A stretch of DNA of 64,000 nt from NCBI RefSeq assembly GCF_004210375.1, contig NC_134830.1:167283874-167347873 (forward strand), given 5' to 3'. Numbering within the stretch: position 1 is the stretch's first letter; the number at the start of each line of letters is the position of its first letter. Of the stretch, positions 1 through 11,415 are shown one piece after another. The translations under genes and the position numbers were made by a program. The notes below the pieces were generated by a model that did not search any database, was not told the origin of the DNA, and was given only the letters and a program-made list of their open reading frames with translations. The stretch comes from Tachypleus tridentatus. Its lineage: Eukaryota; Arthropoda; Merostomata; Xiphosura; Limulidae.

Positions 1-624
1 AACCAAAATAACAATGGGTTTTATGTATGTCGCTTTGCAACTAAAGTATAACCCAATGTGTTCACTTATTTATGTACTGAAAAGGTAAAATGACGTATAT
101 TGACAATGACTAGAAAAATATTTATCGATTTCTTAGTTTAACGTCTGTGTTGATAAAACGTTTTTTAGCCTCTGAATATCGACTCACAGAATGGCTTTGA
201 GCTTTTTGGTGTTGTTTTTTTTCAAGCACGAACTTTTAGTTCGTCTTGACCGATATGAAATGTAATTGCAGTTTTGTTCTCACGAGGTCATGTCCTTTTG
301 ATTGATGTACATAACCACACTCAAAGTCTTATAGGTTAATACAATTTAATCATGCTCAAAATAATTTCAATTTGAGGGTAGGTTTGTGAACATTAAAATC
401 GAATCTAGTATACACTAGCTCCACGCTTGGTATTGCTGGCGCACAAGAATATAGCTAATAAAAAGTAGAAAAAGATTTTATTATTGATTAATTTACTCCA
501 TTCTTGTATCAAGGAATTTTAAGTGCTGCGGCTATTGAGCATTCCCTCTTGTCTTTTATGAACAATTTTGGTAATATGGCAGCAAAATAACTTAATTTTG
601 AAATGGTTCAGGTTTAAAATTGAT
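1..624. other. AT-rich non-coding stretch
   Basis: No open frame, splice pair or recognisable repeat stands out before the first SINE. Confidence 0.5.
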
Positions 625-902
625 TGTTTGTTTGTTTTTGAATTTCGCACAAAGCTACTCGAGGGCTATCTGTGCTAGCCGTCCCTAATTTAGCAGTTTA
701 AGACTAGAAGGAAGACAGCTAGTCATCACCACCCACCGCCAACTCTTGGGCTACTCTTTTAACAACGAATAGTTGGATTGACCGTCACATTATAACACCC
801 CTACGGCTGAAAGGGCGAGCATGTTTAGCGCGACGGGGATGCGAACCCGCGACCCTCACATTACGAGTCGAACGCCTTAACTTACCTGGCCATGCCGGGC
901 CC
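625..902 (-). repeat. tRNA-derived SINE, family 1
   Basis: Near full-length copy on the minus strand. The tRNA-like head (A-box-like and B-box-like stretches) sits at the high-coordinate end and the tail with GTTTG repeats at the low end. It shares the body read as 'gagtagcccaagagttggcg' in the tRNA-like orientation with the other family-1 copies in the window. Confidence 0.9.
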
Positions 903-1189
903 GTTTAAAATTGAATCAAAATATTTACTTTCATGATAAATTTGATGCACTTGAGCTTAGGAAAAGTGGTTATATATTACGTATTTAGGAGTAATTACAA
1001 AAAAAAAAGTAGATAAATAAATAGAATTGAGCTTACTTACCGCTTCGTGTTAAAGTGTAATAACATTTTATTTTTTCATGAAATAAAAAAAAAACATCGA
1101 ACATTTAAAAAGGCACAACAACTTATTGTATAAAGTAGAAGGAAAATATACAATTAAAAACTCTACACGTCCTGGTGGAAAACGTTTTT

Positions 1190-1450
1190 TTTTTAAATTT
1201 CGCTAAAAGCTACACGAGTGCTATTTGCGCTAACCGTCCTTAATTTAGCAGTGTAAGATTAGAGGGAAGGCAGCTAGTCATCACCACCCACCGCCAACTC
1301 TTGGGCTACTCTTTTGCCAACGAATAGTGGAATTGATTGTCACATTATAACTCCCCATGGCTGAAAGGGCGAGCATGGCGTGACGGGGATTCGAACCTTC
1401 GACCCTCGTATTACGAGTCGAGTGCCTTCAGCACCTGGCCATGCTGGGCT
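1190..1450 (-). repeat. tRNA-derived SINE, family 1
   Basis: Second minus-strand copy only about 290 bp from the previous one. The head, B-box and body are recognisable. A 64-codon ORF crossing its end is a by-product of the repeat. Confidence 0.9.
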
Positions 1451-1534
1451 GATGGAAATCTTCAGCAGACCAGGAGAAACACAGATAATTGCATTTTATA
1501 TTATTACCAGCAAGATTTGCTTGTTTGGTGAAGT

Positions 1535-1652
1535 TGAGTACAAGCTACATAAATAGCCTATCTGTGCTCTGACAGCTACAGGTATCGAAACCTGATTTGT
1601 AGAGTTGTAAGTCCAAAGACATGCCACTGTGCCACTGTGAGACATACCAGCA
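1535..1652 (-). repeat. tRNA-derived SINE, family 2
   Basis: A second tRNA-like SINE family. On the minus strand it reads as a B-box-like 'ggtttcgatacc' core followed by the 'cacagatag..' body. This copy is diverged and lacks a clear tail. Confidence 0.7.
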
Positions 1653-2281
1653 TGTATACGTGTATAATTTACATATTATACAGTCCCAAGTAAAGAACAA
1701 AATTCCAAAAATTCATTTCCGTAGCATCAGGGCCTGGATATCTATTTAAAATAATTTTATGTTTAATAATTACAAGAGCTTCATTTATGGTTTAATTATT
1801 TTTAGCATAGCTTCTTTCGGTATTTGGACCTTATCCCATTCAAAGTTATGCGAAGAGTTTGCCACATGCTCCGCCAAAGCCGAAGCATTAATTATTCATC
1901 TTTCGACGGCGTTTTTTCATTCATTAACTCGAACCTTTAAATTTCTGCTTTTTGTCCGATATAATTTGCGTACACTTACCACACTAAAAATTAGAAATGA
2001 AATTTCTTATGTTTTTTAGGTTTCCTGTAGATGGTGGAACTATTTCCAACAAGACATGAATAATTTTTAACTGTATATTTTACGTTTATCTTTACAATAA
2101 GTTTTGTGCATTTTTAGACCTTAAATGTCCTTACGTATTTTATGAAATATATGCAAAAAAAATGGTTAATGAGTATATTTTATTTTTATATCTTTGTACT
2201 TGTTCGATGAACAAGACTCTGTTTTGAGACTCTGTTTTTTGGCTTTGAGTTGTAGACAAAAGCGAAGTAACCAAGAATTTC
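1653..2281. other. Non-coding stretch
   Basis: An 86-codon open frame at 1,759-2,019 has no recognisable domain or splice context. I see no supported gene. Confidence 0.4.
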
Positions 2282-2549
2282 GGCCCTGGCATGGCCTAGC
2301 GCGTTAAGGCGTGCGCTTCGTAATCTGAGGATCGCGGGTTCGCGCCCGAGTCGCGCCAAACATGCTCGCCCTCCCAGCCGTTTATAATGTGACGGTCAAT
2401 CCCACTATTCGTTGGTAAAGAGTAGCCCAAGAGTTGGCGGTGGTTGATTAGCTGCCTTCCCTCTAGTCTTACACTGCTAAATTAGGGACGGCTAGCACAG
2501 ATAGCCCTTGAGTAGCTTGTGCGAATTTCCAAAAACCAAACCAAACCAA
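2282..2549 (+). repeat. tRNA-derived SINE, family 1
   Basis: Plus-strand copy opening with the GGCATGGCCTAGCG A-box-like head and ending in an AAACCAAACC tail. A short deletion sits in the body near the GGTGGTTGATTAG segment. Confidence 0.9.
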
Positions 2550-2928
2550 GAGTTTCAATTAAGTAATGTTTCAAGTAAAGATTAAAGAAACAAAGAAACT
2601 AAGAACAACGCCATGTACGATAATAATAATAATAAAACAAACTAGGAAAACGTTAAATTCGCACAACGTCTCCGGTCTAAACCAATTTTCAGGTGATATT
2701 TCTTGTAGCCGAACACACAGTGCATATTTGAATATCACAAAAGGGAAAAGTAATAATAAGAGAGAATATGAAACATACTTTGAATAATGATGCAACAATA
2801 CTGTGGAATCAGTTGTTGGTTAATTTCTATTCCTATTCTACAAATTCATATTTTATTTAATGGTTTAGTTTTAGTTTACTTACTGATTAGGTATTATTGT
2901 TGAATTTTGATTTAACTACTAAAACTCT

Positions 2929-3208
2929 GGCCCGGCATAGCCAAGCGTGTTAAAGCGTGCGACCACGTAATCTGAGGGTCGCGGGTTCGCATCCCCGTCG
3001 CGCCAAACATGCTCGCCCTTTCAGCTGTGGGGGCATTATAATGTGACGGTCAATCCCACTATTCGTTGGCACAAGAGTAGCCCAAGAGTTGGCGGTGGGT
3101 GGTGATGACTAGCTGCCTTCTCTCTAGTCTTACACTGCTAAATTAGGGACGGCTAGCACAGATAGTCCTCGAGTAGCTTTGTGCGAATTTCAAAAACAAA
3201 CAAACTAA
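2929..3208 (+). repeat. tRNA-derived SINE, family 1
   Basis: Well-preserved plus-strand copy with intact B-box (GGGTTCGCATCCC) and an AAACAAACAAAC tail, about 380 bp from the previous copy. Confidence 0.92.
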
Positions 3209-3247
3209 AACGCTAGCGTTAAAACTTATGCTCTGAAGAATAACCGG

Positions 3248-3402
3248 ACCAGTGATCAAAACGTTGTATCTTTTATAAAGTAATCTTCCTCACTGTAAGA
3301 GCTGTAATTTATAATAAAAATAATATACTTATTGTATTACAAGTTACAGCTTTACAGTGAGTAAGATTGTTTTTTAATAGGTACAACGTTTCGATCACTG
3401 GT
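3248..3402. repeat. Foldback (imperfect inverted repeat)
   Basis: Two arms of about 64 bp (3,248-3,311 and 3,339-3,402) are inverted repeats of each other. The outer ends read ACCAGTGATC and, inverted, ACCAGTGATC, followed by (A/G)AAACGTTGTA. A loop of about 27 bp separates them. A related motif, 'acaacgttttgatcac', recurs at about 3,509-3,524. It may be a small non-autonomous element, or an inverted pair of a retroelement end; see findings. Confidence 0.75.
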
Positions 3403-4084
3403 GCATTCATACTCAAGCACACATTTGCTGTAAAGTGAAACATTGATAGTTTTGTTTTCGAAGTGTATTTTATTTCAGCGTACGTGGTAAAATTGATTAC
3501 AGAACAAATACAACGTTTTGATCACTTTTTGTGATCATTCTGAAATACACAAGTTTCAACAATTTATTGCTATAAAAACGGTAACTTGTAATAAAATATG
3601 CTCAATCAGTAAGCAAATTTAAAATGAAATTATTAATATTTTACTTAACAACAATTGATTCGCCAGTATTGCTACGTCATACTTTAAACTATGTTTCGTA
3701 CATTCAATTGTTATTACTTTTTAGTGATATTCGAATATGTTCTGTATATTTGATTTTAACAAACATCGCCAGAAGAAGGATTTATGTTCAAATAAGTTTT
3801 TTTTGTTGTTGTTTTTTTAATTTTACCGCCATCGTATCAAGCGTTTTCTTTTCTTTCTTAAATTTTGTTTTAAACCTTCTGGCTGGTGTTTACTATATTT
3901 GTATCCAAATACAGTGTCTTCGGTAAGCCTTGGGTTACGTTTATATAGTAGGCCTAATGATTAAATTATGCTACAAATGAAGTTAAATCAGATAATACTT
4001 AGTTGCATGTGGATATGTATGAACACAGTTTTTAAGTTACACACCAACAAACTCCCTGAGGAAAGGTGGGGCACCATGTTTGTT

Positions 4085-4185
4085 ATTTTGTACAAGATTT
4101 TGGATGTGATTTTTGTGATCAGCAGCTAAAATTTATAAGGAACACCCAACAGTATTCAAGAAGCAAAAAAATTTGTTGTGCAGTG
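4085..4185 (-). mobile_element. Fragment of CACTA-like short element
   Basis: Matches the right-hand ~100 bp of the complete elements at 41,044-41,500 and 59,276-59,740, including the terminal GTTGTGCAGTG. The left part is missing. Confidence 0.7.
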
Positions 4186-4394
4186 TTACCAAGGTTTCAA
4201 TGGAGTAGTGTTTGTCGGTGTCAAACAGAGCATAAATATATTTTAATCCAACAGGTAGCGATGCAATATATTACTTTTAAGGTCCCTTAAAGGGTCTGTT
4301 ATTATTGCTATTTTTCACTTTCGAAAGAGATTTTAAAAAGCTTAAGCATTTTTAAATGAGAAGATATGCCTTCGTGGATTTGCTCTTGTCCTTC

Positions 4395-4640
4395 AATTTC
4401 TTTGCTTTTGGCATCAGCTCAACCCCGGATTAAGGCATGGGTTTACCGAGCTGAAGTCCACGGCCTTAATCTCTGATTATAAATGTATTGCACATAGAGG
4501 TTCTGTCTCGAAGGAGTCTGTACAAGTTGAAAAGCCGAGGGCCAATAAAACCCTTACTCCTGCCATGGGCATCACTGTTGATAAACGGCAGAGTGAAATA
4601 TTTGACCGTGTAGAAATATTTATTCCAGATATAGTTTTTC
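4395..4640. other. GC-richer unclassified segment
   Basis: This stretch is less AT-rich than its surroundings and contains a short minus-strand open frame. It has the look of a repeat or an old coding fragment, but I cannot match it to a family. Confidence 0.25.
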
Positions 4641-5442
4641 CATTTCAAATCTATAAAGCTTTATTGAGAAGCAGATTTGAATATAACATTAAAAAATATA
4701 TGTCAACATTTTAAGCAGAACGTTTTATAACATTAGAAATAACTTTAACATACTTGACATGGTCATAACATGGAGAATAAACTGATAAGTAAAAAGAAAA
4801 ATAACAGTTTAAAATGTAAAAGTTATGAGCGTTGATACCATACTGCTGTTTATTCACTCTTTAAAATATAATCTAATTCATATAAGTCTGATACATATGA
4901 GTTATTTTTTATGTAAGTTTCACAATTCTTTTTTATTTTGTTTAGAGTGTACTTCAAAACTGTTTTTGTTTTCAGAAAATGTGATTGTTTTTCTTTGATG
5001 GTGAATAAAACTTGCCGAAGGACCGGAAGAGGCTCATGTTTTTTTTGTGATTTTTTTACAAATCTCCATGAATTGGGCAACGTTAGTATAAATATATATA
5101 CATATGTAATACAACAATGCTTTGCATTTTGAATTTATTGATTTCAGATTAAGAAGGAAACAAGGCGAAATATTTTAAAACTACAAACGTAATAACAAAA
5201 GTAAACTAGGCTTAACAAAAATTATTTTGCGTGATTGCACTACAAGATACGTTCATTGTATTGAAAATACAGCTGAATTCTAAACTTAGATTTTTATATA
5301 ATTATTTTTTTTTCTTTTGCAATCGATAATATAATTTTTCGTCTTGGTGGAATCACACCAAAGTCTTTATGATTTAGAACAACGATAAATAATTAAAGAC
5401 TTAAAAAAAAAGAAGAAGTTGACTCCATTTATACGAATCCTT

Positions 5443-5579
5443 TCAGCAGATTGGGAAACAGTGACAAGTATTTGTATAGTCGCATATTCCTCGCATGGTA
5501 TTTTTGTAGATGTAGATACAGTTTCCTGTACAGAATTGGTTGTCAGTACAGTTTTCTAGCGTTTGTGCCATTATAATAC
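5443..5579 (-). CDS. Defensin-like CS-alpha-beta peptide A, exon 2 (mature peptide)
   Basis: Second coding exon of a 63-residue secreted peptide; exon 1 is at 8,267-8,321. A TTTTACAG acceptor (5,580-5,581) opens the exon, which completes a Gly codon in phase 1 and runs to TGA at 5,443-5,445. The predicted mature part, after ...IIMAQ, is about 39 residues with seven cysteines spaced C-x5-C-x3-C-x11-C-x5-C-x-C-x3-C. The CxxxC...(R)GxC...CxC pattern is that of invertebrate defensins and related antimicrobial or ion-channel peptides of the cysteine-stabilised alpha-beta fold. The C-terminal CxCx3C resembles the ends of drosomycin and plant defensins. I infer a secreted host-defence role; channel modulation is possible. 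The frame is intact and matches copy B at 23,974-24,110. No clear AATAAA was found close downstream. Confidence 0.85.
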
Positions 5580-8266
5580 CTGTAAAACAAATCAAAAGCA
5601 TGGCAGAATGAAACTGATTAGCATTTTATTTTATGTTTTGTTATAATCCTTACTGAAACTTTTTTGTAATAAAATATCTAATGCGTAAAAGTCTATTTAT
5701 TCTATTTATGTATCCAAAATATGGATTCAAGATATTAGAAATTTAATTGCGATTAAACTTATAGAAAGATACTTTCAAAAGTTATGATAACAAATTGTTA
5801 ACACTAAAATTGGTGTTAACTATGAAAATTACAATCCCCCCTAGATCGTGTATTAAGATCCATTCAGTGAGCAAGGTGTTCAGTGTTCTTGTAGTTGCAA
5901 CTATTCCCATTTCGTGTGATAAGAACCATGCATGTTCTCAAATCGTACGATAAGAACCACACTTTTCCCCAGATTGTGATATATGAATCTTGTTTTTAGT
6001 AAGGTGTTCAATATTCTGTTGGTTTATTTCATTTGTGAGTTGTCATGAATTAAGAGGTTGAAAGACTAGTTACGGTTAAGATGTTTATCTGATGTTAATT
6101 AGGATGACTCATAAGATGCAACGTCGAGGGTTTCTTTAGGCCTATAAACAAATAAAAAAATATCTTAATTTTTTTCAGACTAAGTGTTAATTAATCATTT
6201 CCAAATCACGTATTGAAAACTGAAGTAAATGGGATGTAATTAAAGTTCTTATGATACTATTATTTAATATGCAGACTATAATAAGGTTTAAGTTTTTTTT
6301 CCATTTTTAAATGTGGAAACATTGGGAAAATGTCTCCTAAGTGTTCAAAAGCTGTTAGCTGGGTTTAAAGTTTCACTCCTTCATTGGCTAAACATTTAAA
6401 AGTTCTTGTCAGACCACTTTTGAAAAACCTAAAAACTCTGGTGTTAAAGTGTATTAACAGTTTATAAATAATATAATTGTATCATGCAACCTAATCGGGT
6501 ATTGCAAATATAATATTTGATAAAAGAAATTACACTATATAACACAAATTTTGTTATTGAATAGTAAGTGTTATTTCTTAATTGCTTATGTTGTAAAAGT
6601 ACATAAAATGACCATTATTCCCTTCAAGCTTAGCTTTTGTGACCTGGATAATAAAATTTAGAAATTAACCTATTTTCTTTGTAAAAAGGGCAAATTTGCA
6701 CATTTTCATTTACATAAAGTCTGAATGAAACAACATATGAATCAAGATTTACGTGTATTTATACTCAAGTTATACAAAAATGTTTAGAAGTGAGTAGTTT
6801 TTCGAGGTTTGCGACTGTAATGTAAATCACTTTCACGTATCAGCCCGCAAATAGTCTCCCATCATGTTTTCGTTATATGCTCCCAGGTCACAAAAGTAAA
6901 GTTTGAAGAGAAAAATAGGTATTTTCCATTTACTTTAGGCATAAGCAATTTGGAAATAACACTTTCTGCTCAGGAACAAGAAAAAGTAAAATTTTGTTAC
7001 ATAGTGATATTGATCAACAATGGAATGTATTTTGGCAGAAGTCAAATTTCCGTTTGTAAACTATTAAGTAAAGAAACATTTACTCTCTCTTTAAGTTCAT
7101 TTCGTAACCACTGGTGATTTAAATTATTATGAACTAAGATGTGAGTATAGAAAGGTTTTAAATAGACATACTAATTTGTAACACTTTCTAGTTTTGGTAT
7201 TGATAGAAACCCCATGGTTGAGACATGTCACAAAATAGTTTCTTTAGAACCTTAAGATCCTTACTTATAGCGAATATACTCATTCTCAACAGCTAACATA
7301 GCACTGAATCATATATACATGTTTTGTATGAGCAGCCAGATGTATTTGTAAGGGAGTGTAATACCATTTTCTCATGAATGAGACTAGTGGGTGAGGTAAA
7401 CATGAAGCCCCTTCCTAAAGGTGATCCCAGACTTGTATAAGCTGTGATCACGTGTCCTGAATGGTTATGTGCATCAGCATCCAACAAAATTAAATTTGAT
7501 TTATTGGCCTCAGTTAAAAAGTAGCTTTCTGTTGCATCCATTGAACCAATGATCTATAAGACACTAGAAATGGTACTTCACATGCTGTGAGAAATTAAGA
7601 CAAAATAGTAACAACAATTATTAGGGCTTGACAAACACTTTTGGATCTAATTTCATATTGTACAGAATATCTTAATTTCGTATTTGTGCACAATAATATT
7701 TGTTCACGTTGTGCATAAAGCATTTATGTCTGTCTTTAAAAAATGCAAATAGGAGAATGGTCTGCTCAACAATTTCACCTGGTTCAACGCTACATAATCC
7801 ACAAAACTATATAATAAACCAAGTACTACAGAATACATATGAACCAGATTCAGGAATATATCTCAAATGCACCCCCAACCCCCCGGACATTTTATTTGAA
7901 CTTGGAAACGTTTAGTAAAGGAAATGGGGGAATATTGCATAACACTTTACCCAATTACGTTGTAGAACAGTGTTAGAGTGTAGAATTTGCTAAAATTCTT
8001 TTACATTCTCGAGCTGTGGTATTACTGCAGACAAACCAAAGCTAGAGAGTGTTACTTATCTGAGAATCGTAAAACAGTTCAATGTTCATAGTTTGGTGTC
8101 TTATGATATTATCTTAAAGAGAAATAAAGTTTCTCTCTGATTAATATTTGTAAATTATAATTTATATAATACAAAGTATATGCTAATTACTTGTTGAACC
8201 CTAATATATTTTGTCCAGTATACAATGTGGCTGACTTAAAATAAGAAGGAATTATTGAAAACTTAC
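5580..8266 (-). other. Intron of peptide gene A
   Basis: 2,687-bp intron with GTAAGT donor (8,266-8,261) and TTTTACAG acceptor. Blocks are recognisably similar to the intron of copy B. Several open frames of 70-80 codons inside it have no family likeness. Confidence 0.8.
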
Positions 8267-8321
8267 CTAGATTATACAACATTAAAATGAAAATAAGAAC
8301 TGCTCTACCGGTTTTCTGCAT
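8267..8321 (-). CDS. Defensin-like peptide A, exon 1 (signal peptide)
   Basis: Encodes MQKTGRAVLIFILMLYNL plus the first base of a Gly codon, ending at a consensus donor G|GTAAGT. Spliced to 5,579 it gives a classical signal peptide (basic n-region, hydrophobic core, cleavage likely after ...IIMAQ). The ATG is chosen because it is conserved in copy B and follows an acceptor-like TTTTTTCAG|AAATC. The transcript may therefore start in a further non-coding exon upstream that I cannot locate. Confidence 0.85.
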
Positions 8322-8411
8322 GATTTCTGAAAAAACAAGACAAAACACGTCATTGTTTAAAACGAATCATCATCAGAAGGCTTGATCCTCAGAATGACTC
8401 TGGCCTTGGGA

Positions 8412-8540
8412 AATGTGTGTATGTATGTTTTCTTACAGTAAAGCCACATCGAGCGACCTGGGGTGTCTACCGAGGGTAATCAAACCGCTGATTTTAGGGT
8501 AGTAAATCCGCAGACTTACCTCTGTACTAGCGGGGGAAGG
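8412..8540 (-). repeat. tRNA-derived SINE, family 3
   Basis: Contains the 'aaagccacatcgag' body and a B-box-like stretch in the reverse sense. A similar copy lies at 40,921-41,005. It is absent from the equivalent position of copy B, so it is a copy-specific insertion. Confidence 0.65.
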
Positions 8541-9723
8541 CTGAATAGATTTGTAACATGTAAATTTTTGTGTAATGGAGTTATTTGATCCAGGGCTTAT
8601 GTGCCACCTCACTATGTCCCATCAAATAATTTGATTTTTCTTTTATTAAGAAACCCGCATTAAAGAGCTGAAAAGAATTAACTGATATGAAACCAAAGTA
8701 CAGTGAGCGAAATATATTGAGATATGTACAATAATTATTCGCATAATTTAGCTCTATTTTACGTCTTGATATAAAAGCATCTTACACAAAGGTTTTGCAT
8801 AAAATTAGCTTGTAAATAATCGTACAGGAGGTGAAAGAACTAATAAAATAAACCTATATCCTGCCAGTAGGTATACGTGTACAAATACATAAATGAAATA
8901 CATTTATGAAATACACCAATTATAGGTGACGCAACAAGTAAACTTGAAATTATGATTTCATATCAGTTGACTTAATAATTGTAGTTACGAAGTTGAGTTT
9001 CACGTAAAAAAGTCATTCATTTTCTCATTGATAAACGGGAGTGTTAGGTCTATCCAAAGTTAAGAATGCAGTGAAAAGCTGTTTTAATTATCATATAATA
9101 CGCGTCATTTAATATATAATTTAAATAACAGTTTATGTGCTTAACTGGTTAGGTTAAGCGGCGTCCTCTGTTGTTAAATTAATAGGCACTATTCTATTTG
9201 TAATATTGTATAGATATGATTAATAATTTGAATATTCCAACGCGCTCGATCTACTAGGTAACTTTCTATCCTGCATGGTATTTCACGTGGGTCTCGTGAT
9301 AGAACCAACATGGCATTGTTGTACAACAAGGACAAGAATGATTCCAGGATATCTACTTGATATTCTTACCTCTGAATGTTTTGTTTTTTTTCAAAATTTT
9401 AACAAATTTATAGTCTCTATTATGTTTCAGAAATGTAGTCGAGTCATTCAGAATATTGTATACTTTACTGAGATAATCTAATTTTTCTAGAATGATAATA
9501 CTATTCCCTTTAATAAGTTTTGTTATAAAATGTTATAATTACTTTCAAGATATTTAATGCTGGTATTTCTTCTTCACTTACAACATTCGAAATAATTATG
9601 GAAACTGTGAAAACAAAGGAATAAAATACAAATACTACGGAATTACCACATTTTCATCATATTAGAACGTTGTTGGTAGTTCACACTATCATTAGTCGTC
9701 ATCCAACCAATCGGAAAGTGTGT

Positions 9724-9732
9724 TTTTATAAA
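9724..9732 (+). promoter_or_regulatory. TATA box before mini-exon, copy A
   Basis: TTTATAAAA lies about 55-60 bp before an ATG at 9,785, and the arrangement is conserved in copy B (35,897-35,906). Whether it drives a host or a transposon transcript is unclear. Confidence 0.45.
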
Positions 9733-9784
9733 ACCTACAAAAGCTTGTCATACTGTACCAATTAATAGTAGTGCGTTTCTAACC

Positions 9785-9841
9785 ATGACTGATACGAATG
9801 AAACAATAAATGAAAAGGTGTTGAAATCAAAATTTTTGCTG
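9785..9841 (+). CDS. Candidate mini-exon, copy A
   Basis: Codes for MTDTNETINEK followed by VLKSKFLL and ends at a donor-like GTAAGAATA. Copy B carries the same first 11 codons with one silent change, then the donor directly; the 24 extra bases here keep the frame. A TATA box lies upstream. The downstream DNA is a Tc1-like remnant, so this may be the start of a transposase transcript rather than a host gene. No matching second exon was identified. Confidence 0.35.
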
Positions 9842-9844
9842 GTA

Positions 9845-10760
9845 AGAATATTTTATGCAAAAAATAACAAAAAACTACAAGATTATGTTTTATCAGAAAC
9901 TGTATGAAGACTGAAAATATGAAGCAAAGCTGGTGTTGTTAAGAACACATATGTAAAAAAAAAATCGGTACTTTTCAAAGGCAGTATTAAGAACCTCAGG
10001 CTATTAGACGAGTACAAATCTTGTCAATGACGTTATTGTAAGTATAGGTGTGTATGTTTCCTAGAGAACAGTAACATATACACTGGTAAGAAATGGTATC
10101 AAAGGACTTATAGCTGTTCCAAATTCATTGCGGGAAAATTTGAACAAAATTAGATTATCATGGGCTTTGGATACAAACAGTTTGGGATAAAATTTTAAAC
10201 TCGTATTCCTCACAAGTGATTGGAAATTGGAATTGGCAACAGTTTGTTTAACAGAAAAGAAAAAGAATCAAAGTCCGTGAGAGACGTGTGGAGTGAAGTA
10301 TGTTAGGGATCAGTGGAAGTTTGGGCCATATCTTAGTCAATGGTGGAGTTATCTATACTAATTTGATGACATCATGACTGCTGATAAGTACAGTTAGATT
10401 CGTATCCATTATAATATTATCTTATGTGCATACTCATTTAGGTAAAGATTCACCTTCCAGTAAGAAAAATTAGCCCAAATGCACAAAAAGTGGTGAAACA
10501 ATATCTTGAATTTAAAGAAGTCAACTGAACTCTCGAAACCATCACTTGTGGTACAATATAAACATTTCTGAGGCTGTAATAAGTGTAAAAACTGAGATTG
10601 CCAATAGTAGACCTCACAATTTGGTTGAATTGTAACGAGTAATATTTGGAACATTCTTCAATCGAAGTCAGAAAGACTGTATGACAGCATGAAAAAGGGA
10701 TGAAATGCTCTGTTTACAATAAAAGGCTAACATACTAGATATTGGTGTATTGCATAATTA
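9845..10760 (+). mobile_element. Tc1/mariner-like remnant, copy A
   Basis: Broken plus-strand translation retains Tc1 transposase landmarks: a segment like the first catalytic block (..SDWKLEL, aligning with SDESKFELF), and a segment reading NAQKVVKQYLEFK that aligns with the region after the QQDN(D)PKHT block. The tail 'aaaggctaacatactagat' resembles Tc1 3' regions. It has many stops and no intact reading frame. Related pieces lie at 20,780-21,260 and 35,995-36,670. Confidence 0.55.
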
Positions 10761-11279
10761 TTTGCATTGATTTCGTATTTTTATTGACAATGTTTTATAT
10801 CAGTAGTCAGCCCAGCACAGTGCATCCAAAGGATGTCGCTTTACGCTGATTGGCTGCCGCAGAGGAGGAAGCGATGTCCTCAAAGGTGATCAGGTTATTG
10901 TTCCAAGTTTTCAGGAACTCGTTACTAGGCTTCCACGACAGGAAGCCATGATGAATGATTACGTATAGCACCATAACGTGGAGAACGTGTTTTTAAGTCA
11001 CCAAGACAGGCGGCCATGACTCATACAATACATGACTCAACAAGAATAAAATTAATAATTAATTTGATAGTTAATTAATTAAATCATCACTAAGAAGGAC
11101 ATTTAAAACTAATTAATGAAACATTTGTGAATAAATTGTCATAAAATAGGACTCTTAATATTAGTTCATTAATCCATTTATAATTAATTCATTAAATCAT
11201 TTATAATTAATTCGTTCTAATAAGAATGCTTAATACTAATCGATCAGTTAATTAATTATTCGTAAAATGGATATTTAAA

Positions 11280-11415
11280 AGTAGCCCCGCTGGTGGTACA
11301 CCAATATGTCTGCAGACCCACATCGCAAGGAACTGGGTGTCGATACCCGTGATGGGTAGAGCACAGGTGGCCCATTGTGTAGCTTTGTGCTTAATTCCAA
11401 ACAAATAAAACTTAA
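11280..11415 (+). repeat. tRNA-derived SINE, family 2
   Basis: Clear plus-strand copy with TGTCTGCAGAC, a B-box-like GTGTCGATACCCG and the 'cccattgtgtagctttgtg' body. It is nested in the TIR element. Confidence 0.8.

Noticed and set aside
625-3208. tRNA genes suggested by A- and B-box-like sequences
   Set aside because: The sequences do not fold as complete tRNAs and continue into a shared SINE body with AAAC-type tails; the same holds for the other copies in the window.
3624-3926. 100-codon hydrophobic plus-strand ORF
   Set aside because: Its hydrophobicity follows from T-rich DNA. No splice or start context, and no conservation elsewhere in the window.
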